A stretch of 64,000 bases of DNA from Leuctra nigra (Eukaryota > Arthropoda > Insecta > Plecoptera > Leuctridae). The notes below the pieces were generated by a model that saw nothing but the letters and a program-made list of their open reading frames with translations, searched no databases and was not told the origin of the DNA. Each line of letters begins with the position of its first letter. Within the stretch, counting starts at the first letter, position 1. Below, one piece after another: positions 54,518 through 64,000 of the stretch. A program made the translations under genes and the position numbers. The DNA is taken from the NCBI GenBank assembly GCA_934045905.1, contig OW203768.1, positions 15,528,316 through 15,592,315 on the forward strand, read 5' to 3'.

Positions 54518-55600
54518 GACGCTGAGTCTGATATGTGTATGATAGGTGATGATATTTATGTGACACATGATGATGCATGCATCATTTTCCTATCATCAAC
54601 GACGCTGAGTCTGATATGTAGATGATAAGTGATGATAGGTTTATGATACATGATGATACATGCATCACTTTCCTATCATCAACGACGCTCAGTCTGATAT
54701 GTATATGATAGGTGATGATAGGTATGTGATACATGATGATGCATGCATCACTTTCCTATCATCAACGACGATCAGTCTGATATGTAGATGATAGGTGATG
54801 ATAGGTATGTGACACATGATGATGCATGCATCACTTTCCTATCATCAACGACGCTCAGTCTGATATGTATATGATAGGTGATGATAGGTATGTGACACAT
54901 GATGATGCATGCATCATTTTCCTATCATCAACGACGCTGAGTCTGATATGTAGATGATATGTGATGATAGGTTTATGATACATGATGATACATGCATCAC
55001 TTTCCTATCATCAACGACGCTCAGTCTGATATGTATATGATAGGTGATGATAGGTATGTGATACATGATGATGCATGCATCACTTTCCTATCATCAACGA
55101 CGCTCAGTCTGATATGTATATGATAGGTGATGATAGGTATGTGACACATGATGATGCATGCATCATTTTCCTATCATCAACGACGCTGAGTCTGATATGT
55201 AGATGATATGTGATGATAGGTTTATGATACATGATGATACATGCATCACTTTCCTATCATCAACGACGCTCAGTCTGATATGTATATGATAGGTGATGAT
55301 AGGTATGTGATACATGATGATGCATGCATCACTTTCCTATCATCAACGACGCTCAGTCTGATATGTATATGATAGGTGATGATAGGTATGTGATACATGA
55401 TGATACATGCATCACTTTCCTATCATCAACGACGCTCAGTCTGATATGTAGATGATAGGTGATGATAGGTACGTGATACATGATGATACATGCATCACTT
55501 TGGTATCATCTGGGACGATGAATGTGATATGTATATGATAGGTGATGATATCTATGTGATGCCATGATGATACAATAATGTGGATACGAAATTTTAGGTG
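54518..55600. repeat. 83-bp satellite, about 12-13 units
   Basis: Unit starts GACGCTSAGTCTGATATGT at 54518, 54601, 54684, 54767, 54850, 54933, 55016, 55099, 55182, 55265, 55348 and 55431, then a diverged unit. Each has a near-palindromic ATGATGCATGCATCAT. Units 5-7 and 8-10 form a 249-bp higher-order repeat. Confidence 0.93.
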
Positions 55601-55709
55601 ATTTGTGTGGATGTGGATGTAATACCACTGTGATACGAAAAATTGGCCTATAATACTAATGTGATACCTACGTGATAAGTGTGTGATACCAGTATTTTCT
55701 GTACGGGGT

Positions 55710-55945
55710 CGTGGATGAAGATCAGAGATGAAAAGTGGTGGGAAGACGTGGACATATGGAGAAGACTTGTAGAAAAAGTTGAGGAGGAAGGAGGAGAAGA
55801 AGTTGAAGATGGAGAAGAAGATGATGAAGATGAAGAGAATACAGAAGAAACGTCAGGCCCGGCCAGCCGGTTTCATTAATTAGGCCCTTGTATTTTACCT
55901 CCTTTACCCACTGTAATTTGGAAAAAAAGGATTAAAGATTATTAT
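55710..55945 (+). pseudogene. LINE ORF2 C-terminal remnant, 3' part
   Basis: It encodes WMKIRDEKWWEDVDIW, an acidic stretch and TSGPASRF before a stop, equivalent to the end of the 4606-7614 ORF. The 3' UTR ends in an A-rich GGAAAAAAAGGATTAAAG. Confidence 0.72.
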
Positions 55946-56394
55946 TATTGTTCTGATTTTATTTCTATATTTCTGAAAATAAGTTGGTTCAGCCTTCATT
56001 TCTAATGTATTGCACGTACATGATCAATTGTATTTTTTGGATGCTACAACTGTGCAGTTTGTAAATTATAAAACTACAAAAAATATATAAAATTACTCAC
56101 TCTAAAAATCCATTATATCCTGTGTCACAAATTATCAAAATGTTAAAATATCCTTATCTGATTAATTTACTACCCAATTCCACGGAATATCAAATCGTTA
56201 AGAAGTGTATAATATGATTACTCTCCTAGATTGAGTACTAAATACGTCATTATAGCTGCAAGATTTTTTCCTGGGGCTAAACGTCGCACTGTTCTGCAGC
56301 GAGGCTAATGGCGACGGATGAATGATTAGGATATTGATTGGGAGTTAATGGTGTAAAATATGTGAGGATGGAAGGTGGGAAGGAGGCGGTCGTG

Positions 56395-56545
56395 GCCTAT
56401 TAGTAGAGTACCTTCGCAGCATTTGCCTGACGACTGAGGGAATACCACGAAAAAAACCCAGTCAGGAAGGACGGCAACGGGAATCGAACCCGGGCATCCG
56501 GAATACAAGTTCAGAGCGTTACCACTCAGCCATACCTGTTACGTT
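56395..56545 (-). mobile_element. tRNA-derived SINE
   Basis: Minus strand head GGTATGGCTGAGTGGTAACG with box B GGGTTCGATTCCCG, followed by a tail with TTTTTTTCGTGG. The anticodon stem is poor. The DNA from 55950 to 56395 shows nothing nameable. Confidence 0.6.
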
Positions 56546-56617
56546 TTTATTAATATTTTATTCCTTATTAGGTTCAAAATAAGTAGTCATACACTTTTAT
56601 TTAGGTAAGTTATCCGG

Positions 56618-56810
56618 TATCCCCATAAAACACTATGTATAGAAAAGAGCTGACAGCTATTATAAAAATGGTATTTATAAATAGGTAGGTGCGACTGAAG
56701 AGTAAGCAGTGAAAACAAATGGGGCCAAGTCAAAACTTTAATTCAATTCAAACACAAAATTAAATAAATACAAATTACTTGGCAAATGCTTTGCCGTAGA
56801 GGCATAGAAA
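56618..56810 (+). mobile_element. Foldback family P, diverged fragment
   Basis: CCCCATAAAACACTATGTATAG, GGCCAAGTCAAAACTTTAATT and TTACTTGGCAAATG follow the order of family P arms but with many changes; an old copy. 56810-57820 has no recognised gene. Confidence 0.45.
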
Positions 56811-57824
56811 TGATTATTCAACCGTAAACATACAATGATTTCCCTTATAAACAGGAAATAAATGACGGTGTTTTAGACGATATTTCAACAAATAAACAAG
56901 TCATGTTTTACATTATTTTGGTCATTATTTTGGTGGATTATTTTGGTTCGGCTTTTGATATTGAATATTATGGGATTAGTACCTAATGCAATAGGTGATT
57001 ATCCTGACTGTACCCATTACTATCTACTGCGTAACCACCACCTACGCAGACTACTTACACACTAGTGAGGTAAATGATGTAATCACCTCTCTCATTTTCC
57101 TGGCGTTACATTGTCGTGAGCCATGCCGTTCTGTACTCCTCATTTAACGTGTTCATAATAGCATAAGAAAGATTGAATTCTTCTGTGCTCTTCTGCTTTT
57201 AGGATCATTATTTTACATTCGCTTTCTTGTCAGGGTTTGTGTGATTAAAACCACAACCAATTTCATTTAACAATTTTGTTTTTTTGTACTCTACTCTGTT
57301 TATGCTCACTATTTGATATTCATGACACACCTGGTACGAGTAGTAATGTTGACTGTCCAATCAAACTTCTTTACACGGCTAAAGAGGGCACCTAATGTAG
57401 CCCTGCTATAGCCATCCTGCCTCTGGCAGGTACCACAATAAATAATAAAAAAACGAATCCAGTTTGTTATAAGCGAAGTATATTTTTGTGTTGCTGTGGT
57501 CACACCGTTCAACCGATCGATTTGAAATTACGCACCTAGACTGCACCATACACTATAGCGTTCATTTGTCTAGATTTTGAGCAAAAACCCTCTGATTGGT
57601 TGAAATGTGAAATTAAACGTTTTCCGGTAAAATTGTAATTTAGTCATTCTAAAAATGTATTATATTATGCCAATTATCAGGATCAAGCTTATTTTGAAAC
57701 ATTTTGAACATCAACAAATTTCAAATCTGGCAATTTTCCGATTTTTTTTTGTTGAAACATCTACATTTTGTAAAATTTGGTTCACACAGAAAGATCTGTT
57801 TACCGTACTTTCATTCATGTATTG

Positions 57825-57935
57825 TCTATGTATTGTTGTATTGTATTGTATTGTTTGTGTTGTATTGTATTCCATTTTTTGTATCTATTATATACAAATA
57901 AAGAAACTGAAACTGTTGTATTGTATTGTTTATTA
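57825..57935. repeat. (TTGTA)n-rich microsatellite
   Basis: TATTGTATTGTATTG-type tracts, imperfect, interrupted near 57880. Confidence 0.7.
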
Positions 57936-58039
57936 TTGTATTGTTTGTACAAAATACATTTATTTTTTGTATTTCTATTTCATTTTTTTGTTAATTTAAT
58001 TTTGTATTTTTTTTATAGTTACAACAAAAAACTAATGCA

Positions 58040-58135
58040 TTCGATAATTTTTGAGAATGCGTAAATTAAAAGAAATAATCCGTCATTTTGTATAAAATCC
58101 TGATTATAGAATAATTCTTCTAAATGCTGATATTT
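58040..58135. repeat. Left arm of a 3-kb-spaced inverted repeat
   Basis: TGAGAATGCGTAAATTA... ATCCTGATTATAGAATAATTCTTC corresponds in reverse to 61075-61165. It could be the left terminal repeat of a decayed element. Confidence 0.55.
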
Positions 58136-58398
58136 TATATTCAATTAAAATTTAAAAAAATCTTTGTGGTAAAAAATTATTTGTATTTTTATTGGCTGAA
58201 ATATCCAGCAATTGTGAAGAATCAACAATATAATTCTCCGGAAATATAGGAATGAAGAGGTTAATTTTATGGAATAACAATATACAAATGAGTTCCAATT
58301 AATCTGAAATAGCGTCAAAACATAATATTTTGTAAAGAAAACGATCAGTTTCAATATTCCTATCACATAAAGAAATAAAAAAACATTTGCCAAAAAAG

Positions 58399-58470
58399 TG
58401 CGATGGCCGGGAATCGAACCCGGATCAACTGCTTGGAAGGCAACTATGCTGACCATTACACCACCATCGC
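58399..58470 (-). tRNA. tRNA-Gly (UCC)
   Basis: A full 72-nt cloverleaf: acceptor GCGATGG/CCATCGC pairs at all seven positions with discriminator A. The D-arm contains TAATGGTCAGCA, the anticodon loop is CTTCCAA, the anticodon stem is GTTGC/GCAGT and the T-arm is CCGGG/CCCGG around TTCGATT. The sequence closely follows insect glycine tRNAs. A run of six T lies 1-2 nt past the 3' end, a Pol III terminator. It charges glycine for GGA (and GGG) codons. Confidence 0.93.
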
Positions 58471-58769
58471 AGCTTGCAGAGCGCGCCGTTTCGAACACAT
58501 CAGACAGGTTGTTGAACCTAAACAGAAAGACTAGACTAACTGCACATGAAAACTTGATGAAATGTGCATTATTAACAATGACGGTTGCAATTGAAGAAGA
58601 AATATCTACCTAATGAGAATGAGATAATGTTTGTAGGTCAATTAAATCGAATCTTTATCGTATTTTTACTAGATAGTAGATACCTAAGTAGAAGATACCT
58701 ACTAGTACGTGGTAGTGGTTTCTTCTTTTCTGTGACTATTTAGACAATGTGCATCTGTCAGACTGTCAG

Positions 58770-58950
58770 TGCATGAGAGAAGTGGAATTGAATCCACATA
58801 AAGAGGCTCCATTTCACGAGATATTTATTAGTTTTTATAGCTTTTAATTTGTTCATTAGAACACTAAAAGTATCAAAGAGTCGATATAAAATCATATCTA
58901 TACTTTTCCAAAGAATGGAGCCTCTTTTTGTGTGTTCCTTCTCTCGCAAG
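58770..58950. mobile_element. Palindromic MITE (family M4, copy 1)
   Basis: TGCATGAGAGAAG and its approximate mirror CTTCTCTCGCA bound a ~180-bp element with inner AAAGAGGCTCCATT and AATGGAGCCTCTTT. Confidence 0.65.
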
Positions 58951-59309
58951 GTCTGATATCACAGCTGAATAATCTAAATCTAACTGGGCACAGATGCTTT
59001 CAGTAAATAAGAAACTGTTATCGGCGGGATGGGGGCCAAGTTATTTAAAAAAAAAACTTGGTATTATCATTGTTTATTTGGTATAATTTCCGTCTTTCTT
59101 CTTCTTCTTCTCTTTCTTTTACAGCCATATTTAAAATACGATTAAACTTTTAAAAGAATAGCTGTCCCCCAGAATAAACAAGAATGGGGTATAACCATAG
59201 CAAGGGTGTGTTTTACAGATAGAATTTGATTTTTATTTCCTTCAAATGAAAAGTGGGCTAACGTTGACATTTGTGGTTTTGTGGTTTTGGTTTCGTTTCA
59301 GGGTTTTAG

Positions 59310-59492
59310 AATGAGAGAACATGCAATTGAATCCACAGAAATAGGCTCCATTCCAGGAGATATTTTTTAGTTCGTATAACTAATTGAGTTCTCCATTTAG
59401 TACACTAACTACAAAAGACTCAACGAATCTATATTGTAAAATAATATCTATACTTTCAAAGAATGGAACCTCTTTTTGTGTATTTCTTGATA
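59310..59492. mobile_element. Palindromic MITE (family M4, copy 2)
   Basis: Diverged second copy 540 bp from copy 1: AATTGAATCCACAGAAATAGG, GGCTCCATTCC and GAATGGAACCTCTTTTTGTG. Confidence 0.6.
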
Positions 59493-61074
59493 CACGAAAA
59501 AATTGTATTTTTATTTTCTTCCTTTTTTTACTTCATAAATGGGGTGGTAAAGAGATCCGAATTTGTTGGTTCGGACCCCATTTCTCTGCTTTCTCTTCGT
59601 TGGTAATTTATATTTTTCCTGGTCAATGTCGTCCCGTATCATCCCCAGCCCATTCCCTCCCCTAAATTCTGTTAAAAGTACACTCACATACAAAATTGTA
59701 CCCGAATAGCATAATATGTACACTCTCCGAAATCTCAAAGAACAAGTAGAATATTTTATATTGACTGATCATATACCAAAATACTCTTTTGTCCTGCGAA
59801 GTCTCGGGTCAGGTCAGGTCACATGTCAGATGCCAGCGCTCCCTGCGTGGCCTGCACAAAGCACTGCTGAGCGTGCTGTCCACTAACCCAACATACTTGT
59901 TCAGTGATTAGTAGAGCAGCCATTAGCATCATAGAAAAAAGAGAATTTAAAAGAAATAACTTAATTACAACATTTCAAAACTATAAACTGCAAATCTTTA
60001 TATAAAAAAAAATTGAATATTTTAGTAAAACCAACTACTTTCAAACGTTCCAAAATTAACGTTTCAAAGTTTTGTGAAAACATAAGTTAGGACGTCATTG
60101 CAACGTTTGGAATGCTCATCCACAGCTTTCAATGGAGAGAAATAGAAGTCAGTGAAAATTCAAATATTTGAGTGATCTTCAGAAGTAATGTTGGAACATT
60201 TGTATTTTATAATTGTATATTTTGTATTTTATAATTACCAAATCAGTTGAATCACATTCACAACTTTGACACGGTGTTGGTATAAAAGTGTGCCACACAA
60301 AGTAACTATATTTTTATTTAGTTTCAAACTAGTTATAGTTCTGCATTTTCCCGCATGAATGTCATGTCCAAAGTTGTGAGTGTGTATTTGTGAATACGTT
60401 ATTTCTCGTACAATTTAATGGGTGGATGCCCGAATAGAGAATTTCCTTGTGCACAACAACATAAACGCAAGAAAAAGTTAATTTCTAAGATGTCACTTTA
60501 TAAATGTAATTTAAAACACTTTTTTATTTTTATTTATTATAAATGAAATACATTTCAACGTATAGCCTCGCTAAACCAACAATGGCTTGTCGGCAGGGCT
60601 ACTAAATTCAATTACAAATTTCAATAAAAAATAAAAACACATTCTCAGATCATCTACACTCGTGACTGTTACACAATTCAAAGTAATATAAAGTAAAGAC
60701 ACAAATAATATAATAATTTTAATTACACAAAAGAGAAACCAGAAACCGCATCTGATTCCACAGAATTGGACACCACTTGTAATTTTCCTAGTTAGATTTT
60801 AACTATTTTCCGCCGATAGTTTCTATCTAAAACCTAATATAGGTGCATGTATATGAATAATGTGTAAATTAGACAAATTTAATGTATTTATTTAAAAAAA
60901 TATATACACCTACCCGTATGTTTTTAAAAGTTAATCTAACTAATATCCCTCCCTATACCTCCTGTGTTAAAATGTCCTCATATTCTGAAGACATAAAATT
61001 AAAAAGCTCGATATAAGAGTTGCAAGTTATAAGACAAGAAGTTATAAGAAGTTATAAAAAAGTTATAAATATCA

Positions 61075-61165
61075 GCATTTAGAAGAATTCTTCTATAATC
61101 AGGATTTTACACAAAAGGACGGATTTTTTCTTCTAATTTACGCATTCCCAAAAATAATCAGAATT
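61075..61165. repeat. Right arm of a 3-kb-spaced inverted repeat
   Basis: GCATTTAGAAGAATTCTTCTATAATCAGG and TAATTTACGCATTC mirror 58040-58135. Between the arms lie the tRNA-Gly gene and two MITEs; no transposase ORF. 59500-61070 has no recognised gene. Confidence 0.55.
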
Positions 61166-61339
61166 TATTTATCTTTTGCTGTAAATATAAAAAATTACAA
61201 ATTGAAATGAACACAAAATAATTCAAAATGATTTCATGATTCTTTTACAATATAGATGAAAAGTTGAAAAAATTAATACAAATTGTTAATTTCAATAAAA
61301 TAAAAATCGGAGAATGTTTTCTGCATTTCGGTGCAACAG

Positions 61340-61560
61340 TTCTCTTGAACCGTCCGGTAATGGCTGTTCCAATCACCTCTCATCTCATCACGATCACTAA
61401 GCAGCATCCGAGCACTGTGATCCGCGCAACAATGTCGGCACATCAAACATCCGCCCCGCCCCGCGTCACTGATGTTGATACAGGGAAGATCCGCGCTCAC
61501 CTCTGACCTCCAGGAATCCGCACCGTCATGGCGGAGGTCAGCGGGTGTTAACGACGCACG
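61340..61560. other. GC-richer patch of unknown role
   Basis: A short CpG-containing segment (for example GCCCCGCCCCGCGTC) in otherwise AT-rich DNA, with 75-80 codon open frames on both strands that match nothing I know. It could be a promoter, an exon or a repeat. Confidence 0.25.
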
Positions 61561-61678
61561 CGTCTACAACAACGTACTGATAGCATGCAGTTCAACATGT
61601 ATGGGGTTTATGGGGGTGGGGAGTTGGCACGGGTATAAATGAGGCAGTGGGAGCAAGATTCATGGACATTATTACTAC

Positions 61679-61968
61679 CAGTGGCGGCTATTACAGTGTG
61701 CAAGGTGTGACAATTGCACACCTGATCATCCAAGAAAATTATTTAAAAGTGCTCCCTAATCCAGGAAGTAGGGAGTTAAATATTTTGTCTAATCATTTTG
61801 CTCTCCAAAAGTCGTAAAAATGCATCAATTTTAGACTAAAGATACAAAAAAATCCGGGGTTATGCGCCCCGGCCCCGCATCTGCTAGGGGGCTCTCCTCT
61901 TAGAGTACTTTCTTCTACGTCCTTCTATGTAATTGAACACCTGTTGTAAAGCCAAATAGCCGCCACTG
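61679..61968. mobile_element. 290-bp non-autonomous hAT-type element
   Basis: The ends CAGTGGCGGCTATT and AATAGCCGCCACTG are exact mirrors. A perfect 8-bp direct repeat, ATTACTAC, lies at 61671-61678 and 61969-61976. CAG...CTG ends with an 8-bp duplication are diagnostic of hAT. No ORF. Confidence 0.9.
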
Positions 61969-61979
61969 ATTACTACATT

Positions 61980-64000
61980 CATACTAGTAGAGACGGTTGT
62001 CCGATAACATTGACCGCAGTCAAGCCTTTTTAGACCCTGTGATTGGGGAAATCTGGTAGGACCCGGTGATTTGAGCGACGTATATAGCGTGAAGAGTGAA
62101 CTACTTGATGACCAATCTCTGACGATGGCTCAACCGCTAATTAATAGTTTACACTTGATGTGCCTGCTAGCACGCAGAATTGCTGTTATTTGACGATATT
62201 TAATGGTTTTATAGTTCATTTTATAGTTTAATTGTAAATATCTGATATAAAACAAAAGAACATCTTGCATATCATATAAATGCAACGACGGCTCAATGGG
62301 TAAATTTAGCAGTTAGTTCATATTTTTACCACTAGTGCTGATATATGCGCTAACGATGCCGGGTACCCCAATTATTTCTCATGTCGAAAAGGCTTCACGT
62401 TCATTGGTGGAGTGAGAATACCTCTGCTATAGTGTAAGTGTATATCTATATATATCTCTCTGCCGTGGTGGGAGTGGGGGGGGGAGGCAAGGGTGCTCCC
62501 GATCTTGCCCCTCCTGGATGTCAGGAAAAAATCAAGTTTTGGGAATAACGTATCAAAATTGATTTTAAAGTGAGTGTCAAAAAAGAAAAACGCCATGCCC
62601 CTAGACCCGTGATAAGAACCTTTCCTCGCCCCCCTCCCGACGGATCTTGACGGCGCCCATGTCCCCGGTGGTAATTCGGTGTCTGTTTCACCGACTTTCC
62701 CTACTTCATAGTTCATACCATGTGTAAAACACATCGGACAATAATCAAATAATTACAATGCTTGTTACTTGAATTCAATTGTTGTCTTCTTGGTTTCCAC
62801 TTCCCCATCATTGTATAAAGTACACTTTTATCAGAAATTATGATTTAAAATCGTTTCAAAATGATCTGACCTCAGGTCTGGAATGCCTCCCCACAAGCCA
62901 GTAAGTACACTCTTCGCCCAATTCCTACAAGTGGTTGGTTTTCCACAAATGTAAGAAAATAGAAGAACTGCATCCTTCACGGCTGCACTGCATTACAATG
63001 TCAGTGGTTGCAAAGAAACTGTGTTCAACCACAATAAGATGTCCGATGAGAGAATTATTTACGCAATGTTCATAAGAATGTGGATTTCAAGAAAACTCTA
63101 AGCAAACACTTTTAAATTTGATTTAATCTGAGGATTTTATAAAATTTTCAGTCAAAATGTTGGTATTTTTGCATATGTGCAAAATTTCAGATCGACCCTA
63201 ACCTAGGTATATCGGAAAAAACCCTCCTTTACCTGTATCGGATGTTACAGAAAAAAGCTGGGTATTTTTCCAAAATACTAAAAAGGAGTCGCGAGGCTGG
63301 ATTTTTTTAAATTTTGAATAACGTAGAAGATAGTGAATATTGAAGGGTAGGGGGAGGAGGGGGGGGGGGGGGATAAATACGCTCGAGTAAATAGAGTGAT
63401 GTGACGTCTGAATTTCAAACATATTTTGCTTTTATTGTTCTGATCAAACAGGAAATCGGAAGTGACGTCATAAAAATATTATCAATCCCGCCTCTCCCAA
63501 AATTTTAAGTCTTTTATGTTCGACAAAATGTCTGTATTTAGACAATTATCTCATCAAAACATCATTGCATTTCTTGATAACTTTTAAATTAATGTGAAAA
63601 CTACTTTTATTATAATTTTGTTCTATTTACATATAAACGAAAAGCACACAGTATTTTTATACAATTTTTATCGTAATCGCGTAATTTTTAATAGCGCCAT
63701 AAACCTGGCGGCGGAGTAAAGTTGAAACAAACATCCCGCCTCGAATGCTCGGTCGGCCGCAATAAACGACGTCCTGTTCCACCGACCGACACGTCGAGGC
63801 GGTCTAACATCAAACGGCTGAGGTTATTGGGGTGGAAACGCAAGTGACATGATGGGGTCAGGTCAAATGACCACCCGGGGTCTCTGGCGCTCTACCCTGG
63901 CGCTATTTCAACGGCGTATGACTTGGATTTGAGTAACAATGACGTTGTTTAAAAAATAGTACGAAAGTTTAAATTTTCTTTCTTCAGGGTGAATTACTGG
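61980..64000. other. No gene recognised
   Basis: AT-rich DNA with a G-run (about 63357-63372), short purine tracts and no open frame with family features. The far right (63660-63960) is more GC-balanced, but I see no exon I can support. Confidence 0.3.

Larger units (their letters stand above)
53190..55707. mobile_element. 2.5-kb TIR element carrying a satellite array
   Basis: It is bounded by perfect 12-bp TIRs CCCGTACAGAAA, with GT on both sides (53188-53189, 55708-55709). Removing the element and one GT rejoins the LINE remnant in frame. The left part (53200-53640) is irregular CACGTATCAC/CCTATCATCA repeats; the right part is an 83-bp array of the opposite-sense words. A MITE and a tRNA-like SINE lie inside. 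No transposase. Confidence 0.75.

Noticed and set aside
53190..55707. CRISPR-like array
   Set aside because: The 83-bp units are contiguous without unique spacers and the genome is eukaryotic.
57655..58064. 95-114 codon Cys/Tyr-rich frames
   Set aside because: Produced by TTGTA microsatellite translation.
61264..61506. 80-codon frame in the GC-richer patch
   Set aside because: No recognised domain and an overlapping frame of similar length on the other strand; left as unknown.

Overview
This is AT-rich eukaryotic DNA from an arthropod, most likely an insect. The basis is multi-exon genes with GT-AG introns, a Penelope-like element, LINEs, tRNA-derived SINEs and many short TIR elements. A hemipteran such as a planthopper is possible, but the species cannot be fixed from the sequence alone.

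The host-gene core is a tandem array of five serpin genes, all on the minus strand, between about 8 and 48.5 kb. I call them A (8057-18247), B (20009-25499), C (27769-32646), D (36081-40557) and E (43974-48457). Each has the same seven coding exons with the same phases: a signal-peptide exon, five body exons and a terminal exon with the reactive-centre loop and C-terminal strands. B and C are intact on paper (398 and 395 residues). A has a degenerate terminal exon, D has a one-base insertion in exon 1, and E has lost both splice sites of exon 4. E looks like a recombinant: its 5' half shares an intron transposon with D, while its 3' half, reactive loop and introns match C. The loops differ between most copies, so the array probably supplied secreted protease inhibitors of different specificity.

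The left end (31-7882) is a nest. A dispersed repeat carries a SINE cluster and a nearly full-length two-ORF LINE, and that LINE has ORF1 interrupted by a 1.4 kb foldback element. Serpin A intron 3 holds a 4.94 kb DNA transposon with about 800 bp TIRs and one intact 752-aa transposase-like ORF. Other insertions between or inside the serpins are a Penelope-like fragment with a hammerhead-like motif (26.1-27.2 kb), a truncated LINE (42.7-43.7 kb) and many palindromic MITEs. Several can be dated by empty sites in paralogous introns.

From 48.5 kb to the end I see no convincing protein-coding host gene. This part has a 100/101-bp minisatellite (49.67-51.08 kb), a complete dispersed repeat (51.90-52.78 kb), and a LINE remnant split by a 2.5 kb TIR element that carries an 83-bp satellite (53.19-55.71 kb). 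It also has an intact tRNA-Gly(UCC) gene (58399-58470), paired MITEs, and a 290-bp hAT-type element with a perfect 8-bp target duplication (61.68-61.97 kb).
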